A stretch of DNA of 34,396 nucleotides from Lentisphaerota bacterium (GCA_015061565.1 SUWI01000022.1:1-34396), one strand, 5' to 3'; shown: positions 15,372 through 23,788, counted from the stretch's first letter. Numbers and translations: made by a program. Notes: generated by a model not told the origin, from the letters alone.

Positions 15372-16961
15372 TCATTCCTGCGAGGGAGAGGATTGCGGAA
15401 TGGAGGGTTTGGCAAGATATCGGAAGAAGAATTTCTGCGATGCATCTTTTGAAACGAAATTGCCAAATCCATACTTGACAGTTTCTTTTCTGGAAAAAGT
15501 ATAAATATGATTGAGCCGCCAATCTTTCATTTTAACCTTGCAGGCGAGGTAACAGGCCCCTCCGATTTCCACAATCGGCGTGACTGCACCGATCATCAGA
15601 ATGAGAATCAACAGATATTTTCTTGCTTTATCATAAGGCTGAGCCATCTCTTCCGAAATCAGGAATTTGACCGTAAAAACGGCTAAAAAGCACAGCGCCG
15701 GGATAGGAACTCTCATGCAGAAATCAATGCCCATATAAAACATCGGCAATACGAGCAATTCGAGGGCAACCGCATAAAAAATCAAATCTCGCCGATGATT
15801 TCTCCAAAGCAATATAACAATGCCCAAAAATTCTATAGCTATAAATGAAAGATAGTTTTTCAGTAAGACTGTATTCCGGAGCAAGCATGCAAACATCGGC
15901 AGAGTTCCCTTTGGAGCCGGTCCGGCAGCCATTTTGACGCTGTCGTTGCAAAGATAAAACAGCGCCATGACCGGCAAGATGGAAATAAAAATTTCAATAT
16001 TGCCGGCGCAGAATATTTTTTTGAAAAAAACCGGAACTTCGTGATTCCGCCAACTGGCAATCAATTTAAACAGGTAAAGGCAAGCAACGATCCCCGCCAG
16101 ACCGACTGCAGGGAACGGGGCATACAGGGCACAAAGAGAAAGGGTGGCAACATGATGCCAGGTCTTCTCATCATCATAAAACAGCATCACGCATAACCAG
16201 GCAGGGACAGCCTGATTGAATACCCATGCCAATTGGGTAAAAATGGAACTGTATTGAAAATAAGTCCACCATTCCAGATGAAAAGCTAAAATCGTTTTTT
16301 TCTTAAGCCAGAATCCAATACAGTCCATCCCGCTGAAAAAAAAGAAGATGATGATCAAAAGAAATAATTTAAACAGCGATTTGACTTTGAGCTTGATGCT
16401 GCACAACAATAACACGGTAAACAGCCAGGATGAAGTCCAGAGGAGCAGAAATACATAACCGGCTTCCACTGCCGCCCGTTCGCCGAAAGGAAGAAATAAC
16501 TTGGCCGCGGCAGCGGGAACCAGCCAGAAGTTGTAATAGTAGACCAGTCTCGATCCGGGCAGGACCTCATAAGCCACCGGCCATGGTTCCATGATCAAAT
16601 CACGCAAAAGCGCGTTGCGCCAGAGATGATCGGTTTTCTGGGGGAAAAAACCGCCTTGCCCAGCCAGCCATGAAAACAGCAATGCCGCCGCGATCATCAA
16701 AATTATAAATGATATCGGCAGCTTCAGCTTCTCCGAAAATTCTTCTTCGAGACTGAAATATAAGCGGAACAGACCGAACACAAAAAGAAATAAGAGAGGA
16801 AGTGCCAAAATAAGTTTCACGTGGGTAAGCAGGAATAACGGGAAAGAAGCCGCCAGCAGGAAATAGGCAAGGGAGTAAACAGTCTTGTGGCTGATGTTAA
16901 TTTCCCTGGAGAAAAAAACAGGAGCCATCAAAGAAACGTTACGGGATCCACGCGAATTCAT
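15372..16961 (-). CDS. Polytopic membrane protein, possibly a GT-C type glycosyltransferase
   Basis: The 529-residue protein is very hydrophobic with roughly 11-12 membrane helices. After the second helix pair comes an outer loop FFPQKTDHLWRNALLRDLIMEPWPVAYE with acidic and aromatic residues, as in large-loop GT-C glycosyltransferases. The end (from about residue 480) is a soluble, Lys-rich tail. I do not recognise a definite family; a glycan-polymerase or mannosyl-transferase-like role is only inferred from topology. AAGGAG 9 nt before ATG 16961 sets the start. It lies 30 nt downstream of the C45-like gene on the same strand, so they may share a transcript. Confidence 0.65.
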   Translation of the reverse strand: MNSRGSRNVSLMAPVFFSREINISHKTVYSLAYFLLAASFPLFLLTHVKLILALPLLFLFVFGLFRLYFSLEEEFSEKLKLPISFIILMIAAALLFSWLAGQGGFFPQKTDHLWRNALLRDLIMEPWPVAYEVLPGSRLVYYYNFWLVPAAAAKLFLPFGERAAVEAGYVFLLLWTSSWLFTVLLLCSIKLKVKSLFKLFLLIIIFFFFSGMDCIGFWLKKKTILAFHLEWWTYFQYSSIFTQLAWVFNQAVPAWLCVMLFYDDEKTWHHVATLSLCALYAPFPAVGLAGIVACLYLFKLIASWRNHEVPVFFKKIFCAGNIEIFISILPVMALFYLCNDSVKMAAGPAPKGTLPMFACLLRNTVLLKNYLSFIAIEFLGIVILLWRNHRRDLIFYAVALELLVLPMFYMGIDFCMRVPIPALCFLAVFTVKFLISEEMAQPYDKARKYLLILILMIGAVTPIVEIGGACYLACKVKMKDWRLNHIYTFSRKETVKYGFGNFVSKDASQKFFFRYLAKPSIPQSSPSQE

Positions 16962-16991
16962 TCGTTTATACTCCTTCTTCGATCATTCCGG

Positions 16992-18401
16992 TCATTGCTT
17001 ACTTTTGGGGTCGGTTCCGCACGGTTTGACTTCAGCCGCGATGAGATCCGCCCAGTTGGCCTGGAATGCCTTCTTCAGGATCGCGGCCGCTTTGGTGCGG
17101 TCGGCGTTTTTGTGCAGCTCCAGCCGGGCGGCTTCCACCGCGTCGGCGTGCCGTTTATACAACCTGGTTTCGAGCTCTTTCAATTCTTTTTCCGGCAGGA
17201 ACGGCTGATTCTTGTCCATCCGGTCGAAACAGCGGGCGCTGAATTTCCCGTTCATCAGTTCGTCGGGCAGTTCGTCGATCGTGACCGGGACCGGCAGATA
17301 ACAGGCGCTGCGGGGTGAACTGAAAACCATATAGGCGGTGCTGAGATATTCCGGATATTCCAGATCGATGGAAAAAGTGGTGGCGGAAATGGTGCTTTTG
17401 CTGCAGGGAGGAGTGCATTTCGGCCAGTTGTCCCGGACCTGGTCGATCCGGGAGGCTTCCGCATTGTCATACGGGGTGATCAGGCTTTTTTCCCGCCATG
17501 CCTGGATCAGATGATCCCGGACTGCAAATTCCCGCCGGGCGTATGCCCCCATCCGCTTCGGATTGTTCAGCGAATACTTCTGCAATTCCGGATAGTGGAA
17601 AGTATTGGCCCGGACGATGAGTCCGCTGTTGACCGCTTTCGTGACCGCCACCCGGGTCGTGCTCTCCACGATATAAACATTATTCCGGTCGCCGATGAAA
17701 TAGATCGACCCGCATTCGACATGAGTGAAGGCATTCTCCTGAATGATCCGGGTCAGCAGCCGGACCGCTTCTTCGGCCGTGCCGCATTCCTCCAGCAGGA
17801 TGCGCGCAATCAGCGTGGTCCCCATGCCGTATTGCGTATTTTCAACTTCCATGACCGGATCGCCGCTGTTCATGAACACCACCACGCCGCGGTCGTTGAT
17901 CCCCTGGGTCGGATTGAAAGAAGCACACCAGCCGTTGCCGATCCAGGCATGTTTGCCGGGGACAGCGCGGCGCTGCAGCACCAGCGGACGTCCGCGCGAA
18001 TCGCGGTTCTTGTGCATCAGGATCGACTTTCCGCCGGTCACATCGGGCATCATGATCCAGCTGGTGCATTCATGTTCCGGCTTCGACGAAGGATCGCTCA
18101 ATTTCGCGCCGAAACGCATGATGCCCAGATAAGTGTCGGGCGGAAGTCCCAGCGCCTTGTCGATCCGCGCATATTCGTCTAGCAGGTACGGCGCGAATTT
18201 CCGGATGCAGTTTTTGAAATATTCGAGCCGCTGCGCTTTCACTTCATCGGAGGCTTTCCAGCGCACCAGCGGTGCAACCTCGATTTTTTTATTCTGAAAC
18301 AGCAGCCAATGCTGTTTGACATGTTTTTCCAAATCGATGTCTTTCCCGGTCACGGCCAGGGCGAACATCCCGAGCAGCAGCATTCCAAACAGATTTTTCA
18401 T
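16992..18401 (-). CDS. Secreted C45-like (acyl-transferase/Ntn-hydrolase) protein
   Basis: A signal peptide (MKNLFGMLLLGMFALAVTG) supports the start at 18401, with a GGAAAGGG-type site upstream; an earlier ATG at 18461 would bury it. The mature part resembles the peptidase C45 / penicillin acyl-transferase group of Ntn hydrolases. The likely nucleophile is Cys112 in HECTSW. Downstream is HKNRDSRG, matching the family's H-x-R/K-N-x-D pattern. GWCASFNPTQGINDRGVVVFMN follows. These enzymes hydrolyse or transfer acyl amides after self-cleavage at the Cys, but the bond here is unknown. At about 450 mature residues it is longer than most C45 proteins, with a C-terminal extension. It is probably periplasmic. 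Confidence 0.7.
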   Translation of the reverse strand: MKNLFGMLLLGMFALAVTGKDIDLEKHVKQHWLLFQNKKIEVAPLVRWKASDEVKAQRLEYFKNCIRKFAPYLLDEYARIDKALGLPPDTYLGIMRFGAKLSDPSSKPEHECTSWIMMPDVTGGKSILMHKNRDSRGRPLVLQRRAVPGKHAWIGNGWCASFNPTQGINDRGVVVFMNSGDPVMEVENTQYGMGTTLIARILLEECGTAEEAVRLLTRIIQENAFTHVECGSIYFIGDRNNVYIVESTTRVAVTKAVNSGLIVRANTFHYPELQKYSLNNPKRMGAYARREFAVRDHLIQAWREKSLITPYDNAEASRIDQVRDNWPKCTPPCSKSTISATTFSIDLEYPEYLSTAYMVFSSPRSACYLPVPVTIDELPDELMNGKFSARCFDRMDKNQPFLPEKELKELETRLYKRHADAVEAARLELHKNADRTKAAAILKKAFQANWADLIAAEVKPCGTDPKSKQ

Positions 18402-18567
18402 TCTTCGAACCCTTTCCTTGCAGCATAGCATGATCCGAATCCCGTACGGAAGATTTTCCAATAATATAAATTGGAATTCCCGATTTGCAAGTCCAGGTTC
18501 ATTTTATGCGGAATTTTTCCTGCTGATGTCAATTGAAAAAGTAAACGCATACCCGGGAAAAGAGGTT

Positions 18568-18713
18568 GAGCTTTTAGTCTTACAAAGAAGGGAGTGAGCG
18601 TTTAATCATACAAAGGAAGGGCTGAGCGTTTAGTGTTACAACCATGGGATATCCGGGGAGTATTGTATCCGGATGCAGGAGCCCCCTAGGGGGCTGAGCG
18701 TTTAGTGTTACAA
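18568..18713 (+). repeat. Left array of the 18-bp end motif
   Basis: Four copies start at 18568, 18596, 18624 and 18696. The first three are 28 bp apart and share the following AAAG-AAGGG-type filler, so they are tandem 28-bp units. The copies at 18624 and 18696 are identical (GAGCGTTTAGTGTTACAA). The stretch between them holds a 16-bp palindrome. Confidence 0.85.
18680..18695. repeat. Perfect GC-rich 16-bp palindrome
   Basis: AGCCCCCTAGGGGGCT is its own reverse complement and abuts the copy of the end motif at 18696. IS30-type elements are known to favour GC-rich palindromic targets and their own ends, so this may be an old insertion target or part of the end. Confidence 0.8.
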
Positions 18714-18735
18714 TCTCAAATAACGGAGGTGTCGG

Positions 18736-20035
18736 ATGTCTCATCTGACGGAACAGGATCGCCACGTGATCGCGAATCTGCTGGATGCAGGTCTTTCGCC
18801 GCTGGCGATAGCCCACCAACTGAAACGAGCTCATTCCACGATCACGAGGGAGCTCCGAAAGCATCGAAGAGAGGATGAGGAGAATCAGAAGCACAAGAAA
18901 AACTTCTGCAATCGCAGGCTGATCTGTCACAAGAGGAGTCTTTGCAAGATTCCGCCGGGGGAATTGTCCGGGACGCTGCAGTCAATGCAAGCTCATCGAG
19001 TGTCGGAAGTATTGCGACGAGTATGAGGAAGAGACCTGCACAAAGCTGGATCGTCCGCCCTTTGTCTGCAACGGGTGTCCGGATTTGAAGATTTGCCGGA
19101 AGCGCAAATTCTTTTATCAGGCCGTTGCTGCAGAAAAGGCTTATCAGGACCTGCTTCATGAGTGCCGCAAAGGGATCGATGTCTCCGAGGCAGAAATCCG
19201 ACAATACAACGAGCTCATTCGTCACGGCGGATACAACGGACAGAGCCTGCATCACATCATGTCGGCGCACAAAGACGTCTTTCAGAAGTGCCCGAAGTCT
19301 ATTTACAATTATTTCAACCAGGGGGTTTTCTCTTTGCCTCGGGGAGAAATGCCGCGGATGTGCATGAGAAAGCCCCGGAAAGTTGAAAAGATCAGGCACA
19401 AAGTCGACCCGAAATGCCGGTCGGGGCGGACGCTGGCAGACTACGAAAAGTATTGTCTGGAGCATCCGAATCTTCCGACCGTTCAAATGGACTCCGTTAT
19501 CGGAAGCGTCGGCGGAAAAGTACTGCTGACTCTGCAGTTCGATTGCGGCATGATGCTGGGCAGGCTGCGCGATACCAACAACGCTCAGTCCGTCATTGAA
19601 TATTTTGACCTGCTGGAGCAAAAGCTGGGACTGAGCAGATTCCGCAGAATGTTCCCGATCATTCTGACCGACAACGGTTCGGAATTCTCAAATCCTACCG
19701 CTATCGAAATCAGTCCGATCACGGGGAAACGGAGGACCAGGGTATTCTATTGTGATCCCAATGCTTCCTGGCAGAAGGGAAGCATTGAGAACAATCATAC
19801 CAATCTGAGACGAATCCTGGTCAAGGGCTGTTCCTTCTCCAGATTGACGCAGCAAGACATCGACCTCGTCCTTTCCCACCTCAACAGCTACATCCGGAAA
19901 AGCTACGATGACACTCCCGCCATCGATAGATTCTGTGCTTTGTTCGGCAAGGATTGCCTGGACATTTTGAACCTCACTGTCATTCCGCCGGACGACATCA
20001 TCCTGGACCCAAAACTTCTGAAAGGTAAAATCTGA
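18736..20035 (+). pseudogene. IS30-family transposase with one frameshift
   Basis: The N-terminal part (18736-about 18958) carries the IS30 helix-turn-helix: LTEQDRHVIANLLDAGLSPLAIAHQL, then STITRELRKH. The frame then shifts by one base at a run of five G (18957-18961). Dropping one G gives a continuous 432-residue protein: LCKIPPG, then NCPGRCSQCKLIECRKYCDEYEEETC, a Cys-rich zinc-like region normal for this family. The DDE catalytic core follows, with MDSVIG (first Asp), ILTDNGSEF (second Asp) and KGSIENNHTNLRR (Glu). It is therefore complete except for the extra G. This may be a true inactivating mutation, transcriptional slippage or a sequencing error. The end motifs on both sides make it the transposase of the surrounding element. 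Confidence 0.88.
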
Positions 20036-20178
20036 ACTGATCCAAACCGTCTGAAATAAGCGTTTTCTCTTACAAATACGGCTCCGGGAAAACGCCATGA
20101 TCCGGGTGTGCATTCTCTGTTACAAACTGTTTTGGGGGAACAGCACGCTCTGCGTCAGCCTCGTTTTGTTTTTTAGCT

Positions 20179-20311
20179 TTGTAAGAGTAAACGCTCAATT
20201 TGTAAAACTAAACGCTCAGTTTGCAAGAGTAAATGCACAACTTGTAAGAGAAAATGCACACCCGGAATATCCGAAGAACGCTCTTTTTCGTGTTTGTAAG
20301 ACTAAACGCAC
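20179..20311 (-). repeat. Right array of the 18-bp end motif with 21-bp period
   Basis: Copies start at 20179, 20200, 20221 and 20242, exactly 21 bp apart, and a fifth at 20294. They are reverse complements of the left copies (TTGTAAGAGTAAACGCTC and variants). A 21-bp step is two turns of B-DNA, so bound proteins would sit on one face. Translated, the array gives a spurious heptapeptide repeat (VNAQFVK). Confidence 0.85.
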
Positions 20312-20536
20312 ACTCCTCCCGTTCAGAAGGCCCCCAGTAAGCGTTTACCTTTACAATTCACCAAAAAAAACTTTTTTGTTTTTTTTCAAAATACCGGTAA
20401 AATTTTACTTTTTCCTGAAAGCCCGGACCGGCAGGTTGCGATTTTCGGTTTTTTATCCGTAATTCTTATTTTTTTGAAAAAAAACCGTCCGGTCTTCCGT
20501 ATAAACGGTGAAAACAGATCCGGGAGGAAGATAATT

Positions 20537-20713
20537 ATGAAGAACAACGTATGGTTTGGGATAGTTTTTTTTGTGCTCTTCATATTCATCAAACAAGTTT
20601 TGCTGAATCGGAAATTCTGGCCGGTGCTGGGATATGGAATCGGAGTCGTCGGTTTGATCGGCGTCTCGATTTTTTTCTTATATGTTATGTTCAGACCATT
20701 GATAAAGAGGTGA
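20537..20713 (+). CDS. Small membrane protein, 58 residues
   Basis: Two hydrophobic segments are visible: residues about 5-20 (WFGIVFFVLFIFIKQVLL) and 30-52 (GYGIGVVGLIGVSIFFLYVMF), with a basic end. The start at 20537 is preceded by GGGAGG with 9-11 nt spacing; an ATG 21 codons upstream would add a polar basic stretch and is less likely. Function is unknown. It is 4 nt upstream of another small membrane protein gene, so they form a pair, possibly a two-part membrane complex or toxin-like pair. Confidence 0.6.
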   Translation: MKNNVWFGIVFFVLFIFIKQVLLNRKFWPVLGYGIGVVGLIGVSIFFLYVMFRPLIKR

Positions 20714-20717
20714 AAAA

Positions 20718-20915
20718 ATGAATGCTCCGAATGCGGCGCTTGGCTGTGTGTTGGTTTTTCTGGGAATTATTTTCTCTTTACTCGCCATCGGCCATTTGAT
20801 TTATTTCGTGGCAGTCATTCTTGAACTTGCCAAAACCCATTGGATTGCGTTTCCTTTGGGAATCATCAGACTCGGCTATGCTGCATGCACGATGCTGGCG
20901 GCGCAGCCGAAATAA
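20718..20915 (+). CDS. Small membrane protein, 65 residues
   Basis: Two hydrophobic segments occur: residues about 9-34 (GCVLVFLGIIFSLLAIGHLIYFVAV) and 43-60 (IAFPLGIIRLGYAACTML). AGAGGTG lies about 7 nt before ATG 20718, inside the end of the preceding gene, so the two are coupled. The family is not recognised. The following 170 bp to the next gene hold no gene that I can support. Confidence 0.6.
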   Translation: MNAPNAALGCVLVFLGIIFSLLAIGHLIYFVAVILELAKTHWIAFPLGIIRLGYAACTMLAAQPK

Positions 20916-21084
20916 AAGATGCGGCTGACGAATCGCTTACCGACCGGCGCCGGCAGGGGTTCAAAAAAATGGAAACCCGTGAAAAACAATTCGACCGGAA
21001 CCGTATTATTGTATTGAAGATGTCCCGGCTGCCGGATTGTGCAGCCAACAAACTAACAAACCAACATAAAAAGAGGATCGATAT

Positions 21085-21633
21085 ATGGATAAAATTCTAT
21101 ACTTTGCCTACGGTTCCAACTTGAATGCCGGACAGATGAAACAGCGCTGTCCCGATTCCGGGGAAATCTCCGCCGCCGTTCTGGACGGCTGGCAGCTGAA
21201 GGAACGCCTGTATGCCGATATCGAACCGGCTCCCGGCGAATGTGTCAACGGCGCGCTCTATGAGATCAGCCGGAAGGATCTCGCCAACCTGGACCTTTAT
21301 GAGGGATACCCGGAATTCTATACCCGGAAACGCGTTCAGGTCACCGACAGCGCCGGGGTCTACCGGAAAGCATGGGTTTATTTCATGACCCCGCCATATC
21401 AGGACCGGCGCTTCAGTCGGCCATTCCCGCAGCATTACCGTGAGGTGTGTTCCGCCGGAGCGGAATACTGGGGCATCCCGAATGCTTTCCAGCCGGGTAG
21501 TTCCGAAAAGACACCCTGTTCTCGGAACCCCTCCCCGGGGTTTCGGAGGGGATTCAAGCCATTCTGGACCACTTGGACGGTGAACAGGCGCTGCCGCGCG
21601 CCAAACGGCTCTGGATCGGGGCGGATGTGGTGA
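21085..21633 (+). CDS. Gamma-glutamylcyclotransferase-like protein, 3' part out of frame
   Basis: The start LYFAYGSNLNAGQM (residues 5-18) is the hallmark of the gamma-glutamylcyclotransferase (AIG2/GGCT) fold, which releases 5-oxoproline from gamma-glutamyl amines. The family's DLYEGYPEFYTR motif follows near residue 70, with the catalytic-type Glu. The domain reads normally to about residue 138 (YWGIPNAFQPG). After that the frame becomes Arg/Ser/Trp-rich and unlike its neighbours, while good coding continues one frame away (to 21920). So the natural product is probably a longer fusion, and the last 44 residues here are an artefact of a frameshift. The start has no strong ribosome binding site (AAAGAGG upstream). 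Confidence 0.7.
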   Translation: MDKILYFAYGSNLNAGQMKQRCPDSGEISAAVLDGWQLKERLYADIEPAPGECVNGALYEISRKDLANLDLYEGYPEFYTRKRVQVTDSAGVYRKAWVYFMTPPYQDRRFSRPFPQHYREVCSAGAEYWGIPNAFQPGSSEKTPCSRNPSPGFRRGFKPFWTTWTVNRRCRAPNGSGSGRMW

Positions 21634-21920
21634 TCACGCTGAAAAAACAGAACCTTCAAGGCATTTTCGGTTTCTATCCCCCGCCTCGCGAAGTCACGAC
21701 CGCTCATGCCCTGGAGCTGAGCTGGCTGTTCAACGATTTGCGGGACCTGTTCCGGAAAGAGGGTCTGCTCGACAGCATCAGCAGGGAAGTATTTTTTCAG
21801 GAACTGGCCGCAGCCGCATCGGCATCGGTTCGGGAAAACCCCGAAATCGACGCCCGTTCCCTCTGCCGGGCAGTTACTTTGAAAGCTGAAGAAGTTTATG
21901 AGGAGATGAAAGAGAAATGA
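21573..21920 (+). CDS. C-terminal extension of the GGCT-like gene, separated by a frameshift
   Basis: The frame is open from 21501, just after TAG 21498-21500. It reads FRKDTLFSEPLPGVSEG, then WIGADVVITLKKQNLQGIFGFYPPP, then helices with many Glu/Ala to the end. A TTG at 21573 could serve as a start, but no ribosome binding site precedes it. I think it is the natural continuation of the GGCT-like protein, joined by a one-base shift between 21498 and about 21560. A GC-rich hairpin with one G-U pair (about 21522-21546) sits at the junction. No known domain was recognised in this part. Confidence 0.5.
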   Translation: MDGEQALPRAKRLWIGADVVITLKKQNLQGIFGFYPPPREVTTAHALELSWLFNDLRDLFRKEGLLDSISREVFFQELAAAASASVRENPEIDARSLCRAVTLKAEEVYEEMKEK

Positions 21921-21958
21921 AAATATTGCAGATGGCGGATCGCCGGAGCCGCGGACCG

Positions 21959-22909
21959 TTAAGCCCGGTCCTGGCTGAATTTTTCCGGAATTCCGGCTGA
22001 CGCCGCATCATGGGCCGAAAAGAAGCATTGTTCCCAGCGGTGATTCAGATGGTCGCGGAAAAAGACCCCGTATTCGCCGTCGCCGTAGTAGTCGAAAAAG
22101 GCGCTGCGAACCGTGGTGCCGCGCCAATGGTCCAATGATGAAACATTGAATTGACAGACCGGGGAATTCAGGGTCCCGGAAATCTGGCGGTAAAGATCTT
22201 CTCCAGCCCATCGGGCGTCGCCGACATGGGCGTGTCCGTAAAAATGGGCCCGGAAATTTTTCGACAGCGGCAGCATCCGGGCAAGGACTTCCGACGGACG
22301 GTTGCCCCCCGGAAAGGCACAATGCGCAAAAGTGAACACGTATTTCCCCGTATCGGCAAACCGTTTCTTGAGCCGATCCCAGACTTCCTGAGTATATGGA
22401 TATTCCGGCGTGTCAGGCAGGATCTGATGCTGAGCCTGCCAGCTGCCGTCCGCGGCCGCATGTCCCGAAAGAAAAAGCATGGTGAATTCCGGATATTCCC
22501 TGCTGAACCAGAAATCGGAAAAACTCGGAGCCGTATGCCAGTCCGGTTTCTCCTTTGCGGCCTCAAAAAACGGGACCCGAGGCGTCTTTCCATCCTGGAC
22601 CAGTGCCCGGTAGTAGTCGAACTCGTGATTGCCCAGACAGTGATAAACCGGCAGACGCAGCGCATCCAGTTCCCGGATCTGCATATCGATCATGATCTTC
22701 ATTTTATCCGGATCCGCGCCCTCGGTGGCATCGCCGAGACTGCAGATCGCTTCCGCACCGGAGTCCAGCTGTACAAAATCGGCGACGGCCGCTTTGAAGT
22801 AACGTTCCGCCCGTTCCGGCTCGCTCTGCTGCAAGTCGGAAAACAGCCAGAAACGATGCTGTGCATCTTTGCGGGCGTTCCTGAAAACCTCATCCAGGGA
22901 AAATGCCAT
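21959..22909 (-). CDS. Calcineurin-like metallophosphoesterase
   Basis: Metal-binding motifs appear in order: FSDLQQ (residues 23-28, with the first Asp), SLGDATEG (about 57-64), CLGNHEFDYY (about 90), AHCAFPGG (about 197), and YGHAHVGD (about 225). The fold is the metallophosphoesterase type, which hydrolyses phosphomono- or diesters. The first motif has Gln where D-x-H is usual. At 316 residues with no signal peptide it is probably cytoplasmic. GAGGTG upstream of ATG 22909 sets the start. It lies 103 nt downstream of an AraC gene on the same strand. The substrate (sugar phosphate, cyclic nucleotide or lipid head group) cannot be told. Confidence 0.85.
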   Translation of the reverse strand: MAFSLDEVFRNARKDAQHRFWLFSDLQQSEPERAERYFKAAVADFVQLDSGAEAICSLGDATEGADPDKMKIMIDMQIRELDALRLPVYHCLGNHEFDYYRALVQDGKTPRVPFFEAAKEKPDWHTAPSFSDFWFSREYPEFTMLFLSGHAAADGSWQAQHQILPDTPEYPYTQEVWDRLKKRFADTGKYVFTFAHCAFPGGNRPSEVLARMLPLSKNFRAHFYGHAHVGDARWAGEDLYRQISGTLNSPVCQFNVSSLDHWRGTTVRSAFFDYYGDGEYGVFFRDHLNHRWEQCFFSAHDAASAGIPEKFSQDRA

Positions 22910-23011
22910 TCATCACCTCATTTTCAGTTCCGATATCAATTTACTGCCAATATAACCCCCCTTCGTGATTTTGCAAGACGATTTTTTCCATGTCAGAGAA
23001 ATCCGCCGTGT

Positions 23012-23788
23012 TCATTCGTGTTCATAGGTGGTCCTCGAACGGTAACGCGCAGGAGAGATACCCGCATATTTGCGGAAGGCTTTGGAAAAGGCGTAACGGT
23101 CGGAAAAACCGCAGTCGGCGGCAATGTCATTGATCGATCCCTGCGCGGCGGCCAGGCGGCAGCGGGCTTTTTCCAACCGCAGATCCAAGGCGTAATGCTT
23201 CGGAGAAAATCCCGTCGCCAGCCGGAACGCACGCTGAAAATTGCTTTGCGACATGCCGATGTCGCGGCAGATCTCCGCATTGCCCATCCCCCGGTTGAGC
23301 AGACTCATGGCACGCTGGATCCGGTCGTCCACCGGTTTTTCCGGACTGGCGAAACGATCGCGCGGGATCGCCGCCAGCGCTGAAAACAGCAGGGCGTAAA
23401 CCGCCGCCGGAGACACATTTTCCGAATTCAGCCAGGGATCCGGAATGCCGCAGAGCGAGCGGTCCAGCACCAGCACCCCCGGTTTGACCTGGGAATAAGG
23501 CCGTCCCACCGTGAAATGAATGTAAAGATGGTCGAACGCGGTTTCGCAGCTGCTGGTGAACGCAGTGTAAGGCGGGATCAGAATGATCTGGCGGCCGTCG
23601 GGCCGGATCTCGCGGTCGCGGAATTTCAGCACGGCGCCCGGTTCGGAATTGTAATAGAGGAACCAGAACGGCACTTTCCGCGTGAACTTCCAGCTGAAAT
23701 TGACCTGGCCGCGGCCGAACAGGAAAATTTCCGCCTGCGGCAGCGCCACCGGATTGATCTGGTCGGGGTTTTTAATAATTTTTGACAT
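23012..23788 (-). CDS. AraC family transcriptional regulator
   Basis: The C-terminal 100 residues carry the two helix-turn-helix motifs of AraC regulators: RGMGNAEICRDIGMSQSNFQRAF and AAAQGSINDIAADCGFSDRYAFSKAFRKYAG, ending with SPARYR. The N-terminal 140 residues form the sensor part (cupin-like, GQVNFSWKFTRK and ILIPPYTAF). The ATG at 23788 is favoured over a TTG 14 codons earlier, although neither has a clear ribosome binding site. It is divergent from the M24/amidohydrolase/ASRT operon and most likely controls it in response to a small-molecule signal, as is usual for divergent AraC genes. Confidence 0.85.
   Translation of the reverse strand: MSKIIKNPDQINPVALPQAEIFLFGRGQVNFSWKFTRKVPFWFLYYNSEPGAVLKFRDREIRPDGRQIILIPPYTAFTSSCETAFDHLYIHFTVGRPYSQVKPGVLVLDRSLCGIPDPWLNSENVSPAAVYALLFSALAAIPRDRFASPEKPVDDRIQRAMSLLNRGMGNAEICRDIGMSQSNFQRAFRLATGFSPKHYALDLRLEKARCRLAAAQGSINDIAADCGFSDRYAFSKAFRKYAGISPARYRSRTTYEHE

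Larger units (their letters stand above)
18533..20356 (+). mobile_element. IS30-family insertion element with multi-site ends
   Basis: A single IS30-type transposase reading frame is flanked by arrays of an 18-bp motif (consensus GAGCGTTTAGTSTTACAA). On the left, four copies point inward to the gene: 18568, 18596, 18624 and 18696. On the right, five copies are in the opposite orientation: 20179, 20200, 20221, 20242 and 20294. Further copies are at 18533 and 20339 (outer, flipped) and at 20058 and 20108 (direct). The inverted overall arrangement is what transposon ends look like. The exact outer edges and any target duplication cannot be fixed from one copy; the coordinates given span the outermost motifs. 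Confidence 0.75.

Noticed and set aside
20179-20311. CRISPR array or iteron origin, because of 21-bp repeats
   Set aside because: There is no room for spacers, and no replication initiator or cas gene is near. The same motif flanks the transposase on the other side in inverted orientation, which fits transposon ends better.
20097-20462. + strand frame with a heptapeptide repeat (VNAQFVK)
   Set aside because: The heptads come from the 21-bp DNA motif, and the left array gives similar words on the other strand. This is a by-product of the repeats, not a protein.
22151-23383. 410-residue + strand frame opposite the metallophosphoesterase and AraC genes
   Set aside because: It spans two genes and their gap in antisense and has an Arg/Pro-rich composition without motifs. 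The minus-strand genes have clear family motifs.
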